DNA from: Salinarchaeum sp. Harcht-Bsk1
GTDB taxonomy: Archaea; Halobacteriota; Halobacteria; Halobacteriales; Salinarchaeaceae
Direction of reading: 5' to 3'
Assembly (NCBI RefSeq): GCF_000403645.1
Contig: NC_021313.1
Span: forward strand, 2,375,014-2,439,013
Length of the DNA: 64,000 bases
In this document: positions 33,284 through 41,825 of the stretch, piece after piece
How the letters are laid out: every line of letters begins with the position of its first letter
Position numbering within the stretch: the stretch's first letter is position 1
Translations under genes and position numbers: made by a program
Notes under the pieces: generated by a model
What the model was told of the DNA's origin: nothing
The model's input: the letters and a program-made list of their open reading frames with translations, nothing else
Database searches by the model: none

Positions 33284-35344
33284 TCAGTCGTCGTCGCCGC
33301 GCGTGGATCGATCGGCCGGCGGCCGTTCGGCTGCGCGCTCCCGTGCTTCCTCGAGGAACGCCTCGGGCAACGACTCGATCTCTCCGGCCTGGACGCCCCA
33401 GAGCGACGCGTAGAGCCCGTCGCGGTCGATGAGCTCCTCGTGCGTCCCACGCTCGACGATCTGCCCGCCCTCGAGCACGAGGATCGTGTCCGCCTCGCGG
33501 ATCGTGGAGAGCCGGTGGGCGATGACGAACGTCGTGCGATCGACAGCGAGCCGATCGAGCGACCGCTGGATGAGAAGTTCCGTCTCCGTGTCCACGGCGC
33601 TCGTCGCCTCGTCGAGCACGAGGATATCGGGGTCGCGCAGGACGGTCCGTGCGATCGAGAGCCGCTGGCGCTGGCCGCCCGAGAGCTTCACGCCGTCCTC
33701 CCCGATCCGGGTGTCGTAGCCCCGCGGCAGGTTCTCGATGAACTCGTGCGCCTCGGCCATCTTCGCGGCCTCGACGACGTCCTCGCGGCTCGCGTCGAAG
33801 CGACCGTACCGGACGTTCTCGGCGACGGTGCCATCGAAGAGGACGACGTCCTGGCTGACGTAGCCGATCGACTCTCGGAGGCTGTCGAGCGTGCACGCTC
33901 TGACGTCGTGGCCGTCGACCCTGATCGAGCCGTCGGTCACGTCGTACAGGCGGAGCAGGAGTTTGCACACGGTGGACTTGCCAGCGCCGGTCGGTCCGAC
34001 GAGCGCGACGGTCTCGCCCGGTTCGGCCGCGAAGTCGATACCCTCCAGGACGAGGTCGTCGGTGGTGCGTCCGGCATCGTCGGCGGTGCGTTCGGGAGCC
34101 TCTTCAGCGTCGATTTCCGATCCATCCCCAGGACCGTCCGCGGCGGCCGCGGTCTCGGTTCCTTCCGCAGCGGCCAGCGCACTCTCCGGATAGGCGAAGT
34201 CCACGTCGTCGTACTCGACGCGTCCGGCGGGATCATCGAGGACGACTGGGTCCTCGGGATCTTCGATCCGGACGGGTACGTCCATCAGCCCGAAGACGCG
34301 CTCGCTGGAGGCCTTGGCGTTCTCGTACTGGTCGACGATGTTGCTGACCTCTGCGAGTGGGGTGACGATCCGCTGGGTGAGGAACACGAACGTCACGAAC
34401 TCGCCGACGCTCAGCGAGCCGGAGAACGGAGCCGGGGGTCCCGAAAACAGCCAGATTCCACCGACGACGAACGTCGCGGCGAAGGCGATGCCGGCGAGCA
34501 ACTCCATCCCCGGCCGGTAGAGGTAGTTGAGCTTCAGCACCGACATCGTGTGCTGGAAGTAGTCGTAGGAGGCGTTGGTGACCTTCTCCGTCTCGCGGTC
34601 CTCCGTCGCGGAGGCCTTGACGAGTTCGATGCCGCTGAGGCTGTTCTCGAGGCGGGTGTTGAGGTCGCCGACGCTCGACCGCTGGGCGACGTACCTGGGT
34701 TCCACCGCGCGCATGAACCACAGCGTAAACGCGATCATGACCGGGATCACGGTGAGCGTGACCAGCGCGAGTTGCGGGTTGAGATAGAAGAGGAGCGCCG
34801 CGATCCCCAGCAGCATGACGCCGAGCCGCGCCGAGTTCTGGAGTGCGTTGTCGAGGAAGACCTCCAGATTCGACGCGTCGTTGTTCAGGACGCTCATGAC
34901 CTCCCCAGTCTGCTTGTCGTCGAAGAAGGGCATGTCGAGGCGCTGCATCCGGGCGAAGGTATCCGTCCGAACCTCGTGCATCACGCGATGGGCGAAGACG
35001 TTGGCTGCGACGCCGTAGACCCACGTAAACACGCCCGTCGCGACGAACGCGCCGACGATCAGGGCCGCGGAGAACCAGAACTGTCCGGACTGGCTCGTCG
35101 GCACCCACGCTTGCGGGAGGAAGGGCAACGAGTACTGCCCGTCGCCGACGAACACCGCGTCGATCGCGACGCCCAGCACAAGCGGTGGCAGGAGGCTCGC
35201 CGATCGCGCGATCACGTTCGCGACCATTCCGATGGAGAACCACCGGATCTCGGGGAGTCCGTACTCGCGGAACAGCCGCGAGAGTGGGCGATCCACCTGG
35301 TCGCGGTAGCGCTCGAACACGCTGTCGTCTTCGGCAGTCGCCAT
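33284..35344 (-). CDS. ABC exporter half-transporter (MsbA/multidrug type)
   Basis: The 686-residue protein fuses a six-helix membrane domain (residues 1-345) to a nucleotide-binding domain. Walker A is VGPTGAGKST, the Q loop is YVSQDVVLF, the signature is KLSGGQRQRLSIAR, Walker B is ILVLDEATSAVD and the H loop is AHRLSTI. About 45 acidic residues (AAAEGTETAAAADGPGDG and nearby) are inserted before Walker A, in the first strands of the NBD. It likely works as a homodimer. Substrate not predictable; a single gene, opposite to fxsA. Confidence 0.93.
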   Translation of the reverse strand: MATAEDDSVFERYRDQVDRPLSRLFREYGLPEIRWFSIGMVANVIARSASLLPPLVLGVAIDAVFVGDGQYSLPFLPQAWVPTSQSGQFWFSAALIVGAFVATGVFTWVYGVAANVFAHRVMHEVRTDTFARMQRLDMPFFDDKQTGEVMSVLNNDASNLEVFLDNALQNSARLGVMLLGIAALLFYLNPQLALVTLTVIPVMIAFTLWFMRAVEPRYVAQRSSVGDLNTRLENSLSGIELVKASATEDRETEKVTNASYDYFQHTMSVLKLNYLYRPGMELLAGIAFAATFVVGGIWLFSGPPAPFSGSLSVGEFVTFVFLTQRIVTPLAEVSNIVDQYENAKASSERVFGLMDVPVRIEDPEDPVVLDDPAGRVEYDDVDFAYPESALAAAEGTETAAAADGPGDGSEIDAEEAPERTADDAGRTTDDLVLEGIDFAAEPGETVALVGPTGAGKSTVCKLLLRLYDVTDGSIRVDGHDVRACTLDSLRESIGYVSQDVVLFDGTVAENVRYGRFDASREDVVEAAKMAEAHEFIENLPRGYDTRIGEDGVKLSGGQRQRLSIARTVLRDPDILVLDEATSAVDTETELLIQRSLDRLAVDRTTFVIAHRLSTIREADTILVLEGGQIVERGTHEELIDRDGLYASLWGVQAGEIESLPEAFLEEARERAAERPPADRSTRGDDD

Positions 35345-35485
35345 TCGCTTCTCCGGAGTCTGCCGAGCCGGTTTAACCCCGCGGAGACGGCAGCACCGCC
35401 CGAGTTCCAGGCCGGTCCTCGCGGCTTCGCACGTCCGTCGGCACGAACGCCAACGGTTTTCCCGAACGCGCCGGTACCTCGGGAC

Positions 35486-36085
35486 ATGCGAAAGTGGCTG
35501 CTGGGCCTCCTGCTCGCGATCCCGCTCGTCGACGCCGCCGTCCTCGCGTGGCTGGGGACCCTGCTCGGCTGGGCGGAGGTCGTCCTCCTCGTCGTCCTCA
35601 CCGCACTGATCGGCGGGTTGCTCGTCCGCGCCGAGGGTCGCCGGACGATCCGTGGCATCCAGCGTTCACTCGCCGAGGGCGAGCCGCCCACCGACGGCCT
35701 GATCGACGGCGGCCTGCTCATCGCCGCGGGTGCATTCCTGCTGACGCCCGGCGTCGTCACCGACGCGATCGGCTTCCTGCTCGTGATCCCGGTCACGCGG
35801 GCGCCGATCCGCTGGGCGCTCAAACGGTGGATCATCGTCCCGAAACTCGACGAGAAGACCGGTGGCTTCGCCTCCGGCAACGTCTACACGTTCGGCTTCC
35901 CGCAACCGGGCGAGAACGAGGGCGTCGATCCCGAGGACTTCGACCTCGGCGGGCCGGGGCCGTTCGGCAGCACTGCGACAGAGGAGACCGACCAGAACGG
36001 CGAGGCAGGCGGATCTGGGCCCAGCGGTGACGACACGGTCGATCTCGGCAGCGACGAGTACGACGTCGAAGACGACGATCGCTGA
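35486..36085 (+). CDS. fxsA: FxsA-family membrane protein
   Basis: This 199-residue protein starts at ATG 35486 (MRKWLLGLLLAIPLVDAAVL). It has about three or four hydrophobic segments, including LGWAEVVLLVVLTALIGGLLVRAEG and the FxsA signature DGLLIAAGAFLLTPGVVTDAIGFLL. In E. coli FxsA lowers phage F exclusion; a general function is unknown. The last 70 residues are an acidic, disordered tail typical of haloarchaeal versions. The long frame that continues upstream on this strand is the antisense shadow of the ABC exporter. Confidence 0.88.
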   Translation: MRKWLLGLLLAIPLVDAAVLAWLGTLLGWAEVVLLVVLTALIGGLLVRAEGRRTIRGIQRSLAEGEPPTDGLIDGGLLIAAGAFLLTPGVVTDAIGFLLVIPVTRAPIRWALKRWIIVPKLDEKTGGFASGNVYTFGFPQPGENEGVDPEDFDLGGPGPFGSTATEETDQNGEAGGSGPSGDDTVDLGSDEYDVEDDDR

Positions 36086-36154
36086 CCCGACGCCCGCCCG
36101 CGGGCAGTCAGTTAGAAACCCTTTTGAGCAACCTCCGATTAGCGGTGACCGCGA

Positions 36155-36228
36155 GGGCCAATAGCTCAATCAGGTTGAGCGCTCGGCTGATAACCGGGAG
36201 GTTCTCGGTTCAAATCCGAGTTGGCCCA
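36155..36228 (+). tRNA. tRNA-Ile (anticodon GAT)
   Basis: A 74-nt cloverleaf: acceptor GGGCCAA/TTGGCCC, discriminator A; D arm TAGCTCAATCAGGTTGAGCG; anticodon stem CTCGG/CCGGG with loop CTGATAA, giving GAT; T arm CTCGGTTCAAATCCGAG. CCA is not encoded. A CTTTTGA element at about 36120 may be its promoter. Confidence 0.96.
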
Positions 36229-36414
36229 TGTTTTCCGCGAATCACGTGCGAAGAGCGATAGCGACGAGCACCTGTGAGCGGATAACTGTCGTAACGAGGA
36301 TTTGATCCCTGCCAGTGGCAGCCCGCGCAGGGCTACAGGCCCGAGCAGGAATTTCACGTTCCCACTCGACGATCGCTGCAAAAGCACTTTCCACTGGCTC
36401 CCCTATGCGCTGGC

Positions 36415-37143
36415 ATGGCACGCACGGCGATCCAGCTCTACACGCTCCGGGAGGTCGATAGCTCGCTCGACGATCTGCTCGAGATGGTCGCTGCGGCCGG
36501 GTTCGACGCAGTCGAGTTCGCGGGACGAGAGACCAAGTACGAACCCGACGAGGTCGTCGACATGCTCGCACGGAACGGGCTTGAGGTCGCCGGCGCCCAC
36601 GTCGGCATCGAGGACCTCGAGGACGATCCCGACGGACTGGCCGAACGCTACGAGGCCATGGACTGTACGAATCTGATCTGTCCCGGGATGGATCCGCGAC
36701 ACTTCGAGAGCCAGGAGGGAGTCGCGACGGCGGCCGGCCGGCTCGAAGTCGTCGCGGACGCACTCGAAGACACCGACTGCACGCTTCACTACCACACGCA
36801 CACGCAGGAGTTCCAGCAGATCGAGGGCGGCCTCGCGTTCGAGGGATTCCTCGCGGCGACGGACGTGTCGATCGAACTCGACGTGGGCCACACGCTCCGT
36901 GCCGGCGAGGACCCGGCCGACTGGCTCCGGCGCCTCGAGGGTCGGGCGGAACTCGTGCACTTCGCGGACGTCGACGTCGAGTCGGACGAGTCGGTCCCGC
37001 TGGGCGAGGGCGACGTCGACCTCGCGGCCTGTGCCGAGGCAGCGGCCGAGATCGGAGCCGACTGGTACGTCTACGAGTACGAGGGAGCGGATCCGCTCAC
37101 GACGATCGACGACGCTGCCCAGAAACTGATGAATCTGACCTGA
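36415..37143 (+). CDS. Sugar phosphate isomerase/epimerase (AP endonuclease 2 fold)
   Basis: The 242-residue protein is a TIM barrel of the xylose isomerase-like family. Family features are an N-terminal AIQLYTLREV, FDAVEFAG, a metal-site segment HYHTHTQEF, IELDVGHTLRAG and VHFADVD, with His and Glu residues fitting divalent metal binding. Substrate unknown. Residues 54-62 (VAGAHVGI) also fit. A similar but different isomerase is at 52301-53083. It starts 186 bp after tRNA-Ile. Confidence 0.85.
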   Translation: MARTAIQLYTLREVDSSLDDLLEMVAAAGFDAVEFAGRETKYEPDEVVDMLARNGLEVAGAHVGIEDLEDDPDGLAERYEAMDCTNLICPGMDPRHFESQEGVATAAGRLEVVADALEDTDCTLHYHTHTQEFQQIEGGLAFEGFLAATDVSIELDVGHTLRAGEDPADWLRRLEGRAELVHFADVDVESDESVPLGEGDVDLAACAEAAAEIGADWYVYEYEGADPLTTIDDAAQKLMNLT

Positions 37144-37166
37144 TACGAGAGGACGGTCCCAGTCGA

Positions 37167-37571
37167 TCAGTCGACGCAGCACCCGCCGGCTTCCTCGCCG
37201 AAATCCAGATCCGCGAGCGGCTCCGAGATCGCCTCGTTGATCGTCTCTAGGTGTCCGGTCAGGTCGGCCTGTGCCTCGAGGTACTCCTCCATGACCGGGA
37301 GTTCGTGGAGGGACTCCTGGGCGGACTGCAACGTCTGGAGGTCCGCCTGGCTCGCCTCCCCGATCTGCCGGGCGAGCATGAACTCCTCACGGAGCTGCTC
37401 GACCTCGGCGATTCGCTCCTGGGCCTCCTCGTGGTTCTCGACGTCGGCCTTCGCGGCCTCGTATCGCTCGTAGGCTGGCAGCTCTGTGATCGCCTCGCCG
37501 AGTTCTCTCCCGAGCGCCTCGACGTCCGCGTCCGCGTTCGCCTCCCCCGCTTCCTCCGCGTCGATGCTCAT
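37167..37571 (-). CDS. YlbF/YmcA-family protein
   Basis: This 134-residue all-helical protein has a long central coil (AAKADVENHEEAQERIAEVEQLREEFMLARQ in shortened view: VENHEEAQERIAE, QLREEFML) typical of Com_YlbF. In Bacillus YlbF, YmcA and YaaT form a complex that affects RNase Y and holds Fe-S clusters. Here the C-terminus ends GEEAGGCCVD, whose two Cys could do the same, though this is inference. It is convergent with the isomerase. No archaeal function known. Confidence 0.8.
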   Translation of the reverse strand: MSIDAEEAGEANADADVEALGRELGEAITELPAYERYEAAKADVENHEEAQERIAEVEQLREEFMLARQIGEASQADLQTLQSAQESLHELPVMEEYLEAQADLTGHLETINEAISEPLADLDFGEEAGGCCVD

Positions 37572-37782
37572 GTCGCCGAAGTAGCTGGCGAGCGCGTTTC
37601 AAGCTGCCGAAACCACGGCGAAGTGACCGGGATTGGCTACCGGCGAACCGCTCGGATGTCCCTCCGGACGGTTCCGCAGGCCACCGTCGTCGAGGACTCT
37701 CAGTTCTCCACGACGTCGAGCCAATCGCCGGTCGAACGCGAAACCACGGGCGTTATCCGCTCCGGACCGGTAGGACGGTGCA

Positions 37783-38862
37783 ATGAGTCAGCAGTCGAGC
37801 GACCGGACGGAGGGCGACCTCCGAAACACGGGGATGTCGCTCAAGCACGACCGGGAGTGGGACTACGAACTCGAGCGCATCGAGGCGGCCGTCGAGGAGC
37901 GCGACGCCGACACCGTCGGCCTGCAGTTTCCCGAGGGCCTGAAGCGTCGCGGCCCGGCCGTGGCCGACGACATTCGGGACCTGATCGACGCGGACGTGAC
38001 GGTGCTGCTCTCCGGGCAGCCCTGCTACGGCGCCTGTGACCTGGACACATTCCTGATGAAGCGATCGGACGTGTTCGTCCACTTCGGCCACTCGCCGATG
38101 AAGGAATCGGAGAAGATCATCTACGTCCCGCTCTTCTCCAACGTCGATCCGTTCCCGATCATGGAGGAGTCGCTGGCGGAGCTGGCGCCACCGACCGAGG
38201 ACGACGCCGAACCCGACGAGTCGGCGGATCCCGACGTCGGCCTCGTGACGACGGCCCAGCACATGAACCGCTTCGAGGAGATGACCGAGTGGCTCGAGGA
38301 GCGGGGTTACTCGGTCCACACGCGCAAGGGCGACGACCGGCTGACCCACGAGGGACAGGTCCTCGGCTGCAACTACGCCTCCGCCGAGGTCGACGCCGAC
38401 CAGGTGCTCTATGTCGGCGGCGGGAAGTTCCACCCGCTCGGCCTCGCGATGGAGCACCCCGAGAAGACCGTCGTGATCGCCGACCCCGTCAACAACGTCG
38501 TCACGGTCGCGGACACGGAGCAGTTCCTGAAGCAGCGCTACGCGTCCGTCCACAAGGCGATGGACGCCCAGAAGTGGGGCGTCATCTACTGCACCAAGAT
38601 CGGCCAGGGCCGCTGGGACCAGGCCGAGGCGATCCTCGAGGACAACGACGACGCCTACCTCATCACGATGGACGAGGTGACGCCCGATCGCCTGCGGAAC
38701 TTCGACATGGACGCCTTCGTCAACACCGGCTGTCCGCGGATCACGACCGACGACGGCCCGCAGTTCCACAAGCCGATGTTGACGCCGGGCGAGTACGAGA
38801 TCGCGGTGGGCAACGAGCCACTCGACTCCCTCTCCTTCGACACCTTCCACGGAACCTGGTGA
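37783..38862 (+). CDS. dph2: Diphthamide synthase Dph2
   Basis: Archaeal Dph2 is a homodimeric non-canonical radical-SAM-like enzyme. It transfers the 3-amino-3-carboxypropyl group from SAM to a His of elongation factor 2. The protein has 359 residues. The three widely spaced cysteines that hold the 4Fe-4S cluster are present, in QPCYGACD, LGCNYASAE and NTGCPRI. Other family segments are LQFPEGLKRRG and YVGGGKFHPLGLA. A short acidic loop is near residue 140. Start ATG 37783. Confidence 0.95.
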   Translation: MSQQSSDRTEGDLRNTGMSLKHDREWDYELERIEAAVEERDADTVGLQFPEGLKRRGPAVADDIRDLIDADVTVLLSGQPCYGACDLDTFLMKRSDVFVHFGHSPMKESEKIIYVPLFSNVDPFPIMEESLAELAPPTEDDAEPDESADPDVGLVTTAQHMNRFEEMTEWLEERGYSVHTRKGDDRLTHEGQVLGCNYASAEVDADQVLYVGGGKFHPLGLAMEHPEKTVVIADPVNNVVTVADTEQFLKQRYASVHKAMDAQKWGVIYCTKIGQGRWDQAEAILEDNDDAYLITMDEVTPDRLRNFDMDAFVNTGCPRITTDDGPQFHKPMLTPGEYEIAVGNEPLDSLSFDTFHGTW

Positions 38863-38909
38863 CCGCCCCTCGATCCGCCCGCGTCAGCGCCACGATCGGT
38901 CAATCAGCC

Positions 38910-39098
38910 TCAGTCGTTGTTGCCGCCGGGGATCCGCCGCTCGCGATGTCGGTCCCGCTCGGCGCCAGCAACCATCCGCTCGCGGTCCGTGCTCGCCGTT
39001 TCGGGAGTCGGCGTCAGCAACCGGTAGAGGCCGTAGATGACGACGGGGTGCAACAGGAGAGCGGCGAAGGCTCCAGCCAGGAGTACCGATTCGACCAT
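38910..39098 (-). CDS. Small single-helix membrane protein
   Basis: The 62-residue protein starts MVESVLLAGAFAALLLHPVV, one hydrophobic helix that continues IYGLYRLLT, followed by a charged tail. The N-terminal layout (MVES/MVDP then a hydrophobic stretch) resembles the neighbour at 39312-39500. Start chosen at ATG 39098, as the upstream extension is not hydrophobic or conserved in look. Function unknown. Confidence 0.5.
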   Translation of the reverse strand: MVESVLLAGAFAALLLHPVVIYGLYRLLTPTPETASTDRERMVAGAERDRHRERRIPGGNND

Positions 39099-39311
39099 AG
39101 GATTCCCTGGCGCTCCAACCACGTTGTTACGATCTCCGTACCGTCTAGACAGGCATAGTTTCGAAATCGGTGTCGTAACGCCACTTCTCGTATTGAATCA
39201 GTACCAGCGGGAACGCGTTCTTCTGCGCACGACGGCTGGGAGGTAGGGAGCACCGGACGTTTGGCGTCGGGGCCACTCCGGACGGGCGATCAGGCTGTCA
39301 CTAACTGCTTT

Positions 39312-39500
39312 TCAATCGCCGTCGCGACCATTGCTCCCCGGAATCGTCCGACTCGGGGCGTTCTGGGTCGTGCTCGAGGGCACTGCGCGTCCGTCCGATC
39401 GGTTCGCGTCGCTCTTCGACCACTCCAGGAGCAGATACGTGCCGAACGGGAGGATCGTGAGGCCGAACAGTGCGACGCCGAGGATTAGTGGGTCCACCAT
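39312..39500 (-). CDS. Small single-helix membrane protein
   Basis: The 62-residue protein starts MVDPLILGVALFGLTILPFG, one membrane helix ending TYLLLEW, and has a polar Ser-rich tail. A minus-strand AT-rich element (TTAGATATG, near 39530) lies about 30 bp upstream, fitting a leaderless promoter. Function unknown. It and the gene at 38910-39098 look like distant paralogues. Confidence 0.5.
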   Translation of the reverse strand: MVDPLILGVALFGLTILPFGTYLLLEWSKSDANRSDGRAVPSSTTQNAPSRTIPGSNGRDGD

Positions 39501-39774
39501 GGTATCGACTCGTTCGTAGCTAATTACACATATCTAACCATCTATGTTAATTCTTTCTACTCGCTATGTTTACTATCGCTACAACAGAAGTAACACCCTC
39601 GGCGGTCCTGCCAGGAGAATCGGCGCCCGGTCTGGTCCTCGTTAGCGAGGTGGCCGGTACTCGGTTTCCGAGACGGACTCAGCGAAGCGTGGCCTCGCCA
39701 GACCGTCCGAGGATCCCTCGGCTGATCGCTCGTCGTGTCGTGGATTCGAAGGCGTCCGATGGTGGGGCATCCCG

Positions 39775-40701
39775 TCAGGCCGAGACGTCCATCCGCTGGA
39801 AGCGGTAGGTCGCGTACGCAAGCAGTCCCACGGAGATGAGGACGATCGCCAGGAGCGAAACCACGGGCTCGACGTGGCCGGCGAGGTCGAGCGACTCGGG
39901 AAGATTCTCGGGCTCGGCCTCGGCCTGCTTCGCGTCGTAGACGCCGGTGAACGTCGTGATGAACGCCTGGGTCTCGGCGTCGAACCCGCCGTTGACCGTC
40001 TCGATCAGCACGACGAAGGCGTTGCCGAAGTGGTAGTTGACGTCCAGCAGGTAGAGGTAGTAGTCCTCGTATGTGGCGCCCGCGAGGGCCCTGACCGGGA
40101 AGAACGCGAAGTACAGGGCCGGGACGACTAGCGACCCCAGCCCGGTCTGCAGGCGGTTGCCGGTCCGGACGGCCAGCGTCAGCCCAAGCGCCGCGACGAA
40201 CACAGCGATCAGGAGGACGAACGCGAGCAATCCAGGGAGCGCACCGAAGAGTCCCTCCTCGAGCGCCGCGGCGCTAGTACCCGAGAACTCGAAGATGGCG
40301 AGGCCGGTGAGCAACAGGCTCGCGATCCCGACGAACAGGACGAACCCCACGATCGCTCCGAACGTGCCAAGCAGGACCTCCCAGCGCCGAACGGGCTTGC
40401 TCAGGAGGATCTGTAGCGTCCCCTGCTCGGCCTCCTTGGCGAGCGAGGTCGCACTCGCGATCGCCCCGAGGAGCATCAGCGGGATCGATCCAGCCCAGAG
40501 CACCGAGATACCGAGGAACGTCCGGTAGAACTCCGCCTCCTGCTGGGCGAGCGGGGCGCTCGCGACGTTCTCCAGGTCGTTGCTCGCGAAACCGATCGCG
40601 AGGAAGAAGAGGACGCCGCCGAAGACGAGGAAGTATCCGAGGAGGACGAGCGGCCTCGCGAGGTCCGCGACTGTCTTCCGGAGGATCAGGTGGAACCGCA
40701 C
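39775..40701 (-). CDS. ABC-2 type permease (NosY-like)
   Basis: The 308-residue protein starts at GTG 40701, 2 bp after the ATPase stop. It has about six membrane helices with a large extracytoplasmic loop (residues about 30-70 and 195-270). Family signs are the cytoplasmic EAEQGTLQILLSKPVRRWEVLLG and the final helix LAIVLISVGLLAYATYRF. This resembles NosY of the copper-site maturation transporter and other ABC-2 exporters. It is the third gene of the operon with the protease and ATPase. Confidence 0.88.
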   Translation of the reverse strand: MRFHLILRKTVADLARPLVLLGYFLVFGGVLFFLAIGFASNDLENVASAPLAQQEAEFYRTFLGISVLWAGSIPLMLLGAIASATSLAKEAEQGTLQILLSKPVRRWEVLLGTFGAIVGFVLFVGIASLLLTGLAIFEFSGTSAAALEEGLFGALPGLLAFVLLIAVFVAALGLTLAVRTGNRLQTGLGSLVVPALYFAFFPVRALAGATYEDYYLYLLDVNYHFGNAFVVLIETVNGGFDAETQAFITTFTGVYDAKQAEAEPENLPESLDLAGHVEPVVSLLAIVLISVGLLAYATYRFQRMDVSA

Positions 40702-40703
40702 GC

Positions 40704-41825
40704 TCAGTCACCTCCCTCTCGTCCTGGGTCGTCGGACGCCGGTGCCGCCTCCGGAGCGTCGGCACCGCCCTCGGCAGCAGTACGGGTAGCCTCTCCGGTG
40801 ACGCCGCCCGCGGCGGTCCCGTTCTGGGTCTCTTCGATGAGGTGGAGGACGGCCTCCTCGAGCCCGTCCTCCCGTTCCATCGACCTGAGTCCCAGTTCCG
40901 CGTCCCCGATCATCCCCTGGAGCTCGATCGTGAAGTCCTCCGGCTCCGCGGGAACGGCCGCCACACGCCCGCCGTCGCGTCGTTCTACTCGTTCGACGGT
41001 CGGATGGTCGGCGAGCAACGTCGCGAGCCGGTCGTTGTCCGTCGTGTCGACGACGTACGTTTCGGTGCTGACGGCCGACCGGATCGCCTCCAGCGGTCCG
41101 GAGCGGGCGACCTGGCCCTCGGCGAGGATCGTCACGGTGTCGACGAATCGCTCGAGCTCGGCGAGGACGTGGCTGCTGACGAAGACCGTCATCCCCTCCT
41201 CGGTGAGGTCCTGCAGCGAGTCGATGATCGACGCCCGCCCCTCCGGATCCAGCGTCGCGGTCGGCTCGTCGAGGATCAGCAGCTCCGGGTCGTGGATCAT
41301 CGCCTGGGCGAGCCCCAGCTTCCGCGCCATGCCGCCGCTGTACCCGCCGATGGTCTGGTCGGCGGCGTCCGCGAGGTCGAGCCACTCGAGCAGTTCGTCG
41401 GCACGCTCGCTGGCCTCGTTCCTCCCCATCCCGGCGACGCGACCCATGTAGACCAGGTAATTCCGGCCGGTCATCGACTCGTAGAACGCCGGCTCCTGTG
41501 GGGCGTAGCCGATCTTCGCAGTTGCGGCGTAGGAGCCCGCGGGATCGCCGCCGATGCGCACCTCGCCCGCCGTCGGCGAGACGAGTCCGGTCAGCATCTG
41601 CATCGTCGTGGACTTGCCCGCGCCGTTGGGCCCGACAAACCCGTGGATGCTACCTCGCTCGACGGTAATATCGACGCCGTCGACGGCGGTCAGGTCGCCG
41701 TATCGCTTCGTCAGGTTCCGCGCCTGGATCATCGGCGTCTCGGCAGGTGTTGCGGTCGAGTCTGCGTCCGTCGTCGCCTCCGCGGTCTCGATGCCTGTGG
41801 TGTCCTTTTCTTGCACGGTGGTCAC
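40704..41825 (-). CDS. ABC transporter ATPase (NosF-like)
   Basis: The 373-residue protein starts at GTG 41825, overlapping the protease stop by 4 nt (GTGA). Walker A is GFVGPNGAGKSTTM, the Q loop is YAPQEPAF, the signature is GYSGGMARKLGLAQ, Walker B is LLILDEPTATLDPEG and the H loop is SSHVLAELE. The C-terminal ~110 residues are a regulatory domain followed by a Gly/Ala/Glu-rich tail. It should pair with the permease at 39775-40701. Direction is export, or force generation on an extracytoplasmic protein. Confidence 0.9.
   Translation of the reverse strand: MTTVQEKDTTGIETAEATTDADSTATPAETPMIQARNLTKRYGDLTAVDGVDITVERGSIHGFVGPNGAGKSTTMQMLTGLVSPTAGEVRIGGDPAGSYAATAKIGYAPQEPAFYESMTGRNYLVYMGRVAGMGRNEASERADELLEWLDLADAADQTIGGYSGGMARKLGLAQAMIHDPELLILDEPTATLDPEGRASIIDSLQDLTEEGMTVFVSSHVLAELERFVDTVTILAEGQVARSGPLEAIRSAVSTETYVVDTTDNDRLATLLADHPTVERVERRDGGRVAAVPAEPEDFTIELQGMIGDAELGLRSMEREDGLEEAVLHLIEETQNGTAAGGVTGEATRTAAEGGADAPEAAPASDDPGREGGD

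Noticed and set aside
33440-35485. Very long open plus-strand frame antisense to the ABC exporter
   Set aside because: It is open because GC-rich third positions on the minus strand remove stops on the other. The translation has no domain pattern, and the real fxsA gene starts at 35486.
39566-39808. 80-residue plus-strand frame near the end of the permease gene
   Set aside because: It overlaps the permease C-terminus, has no features and no promoter at the right spacing.
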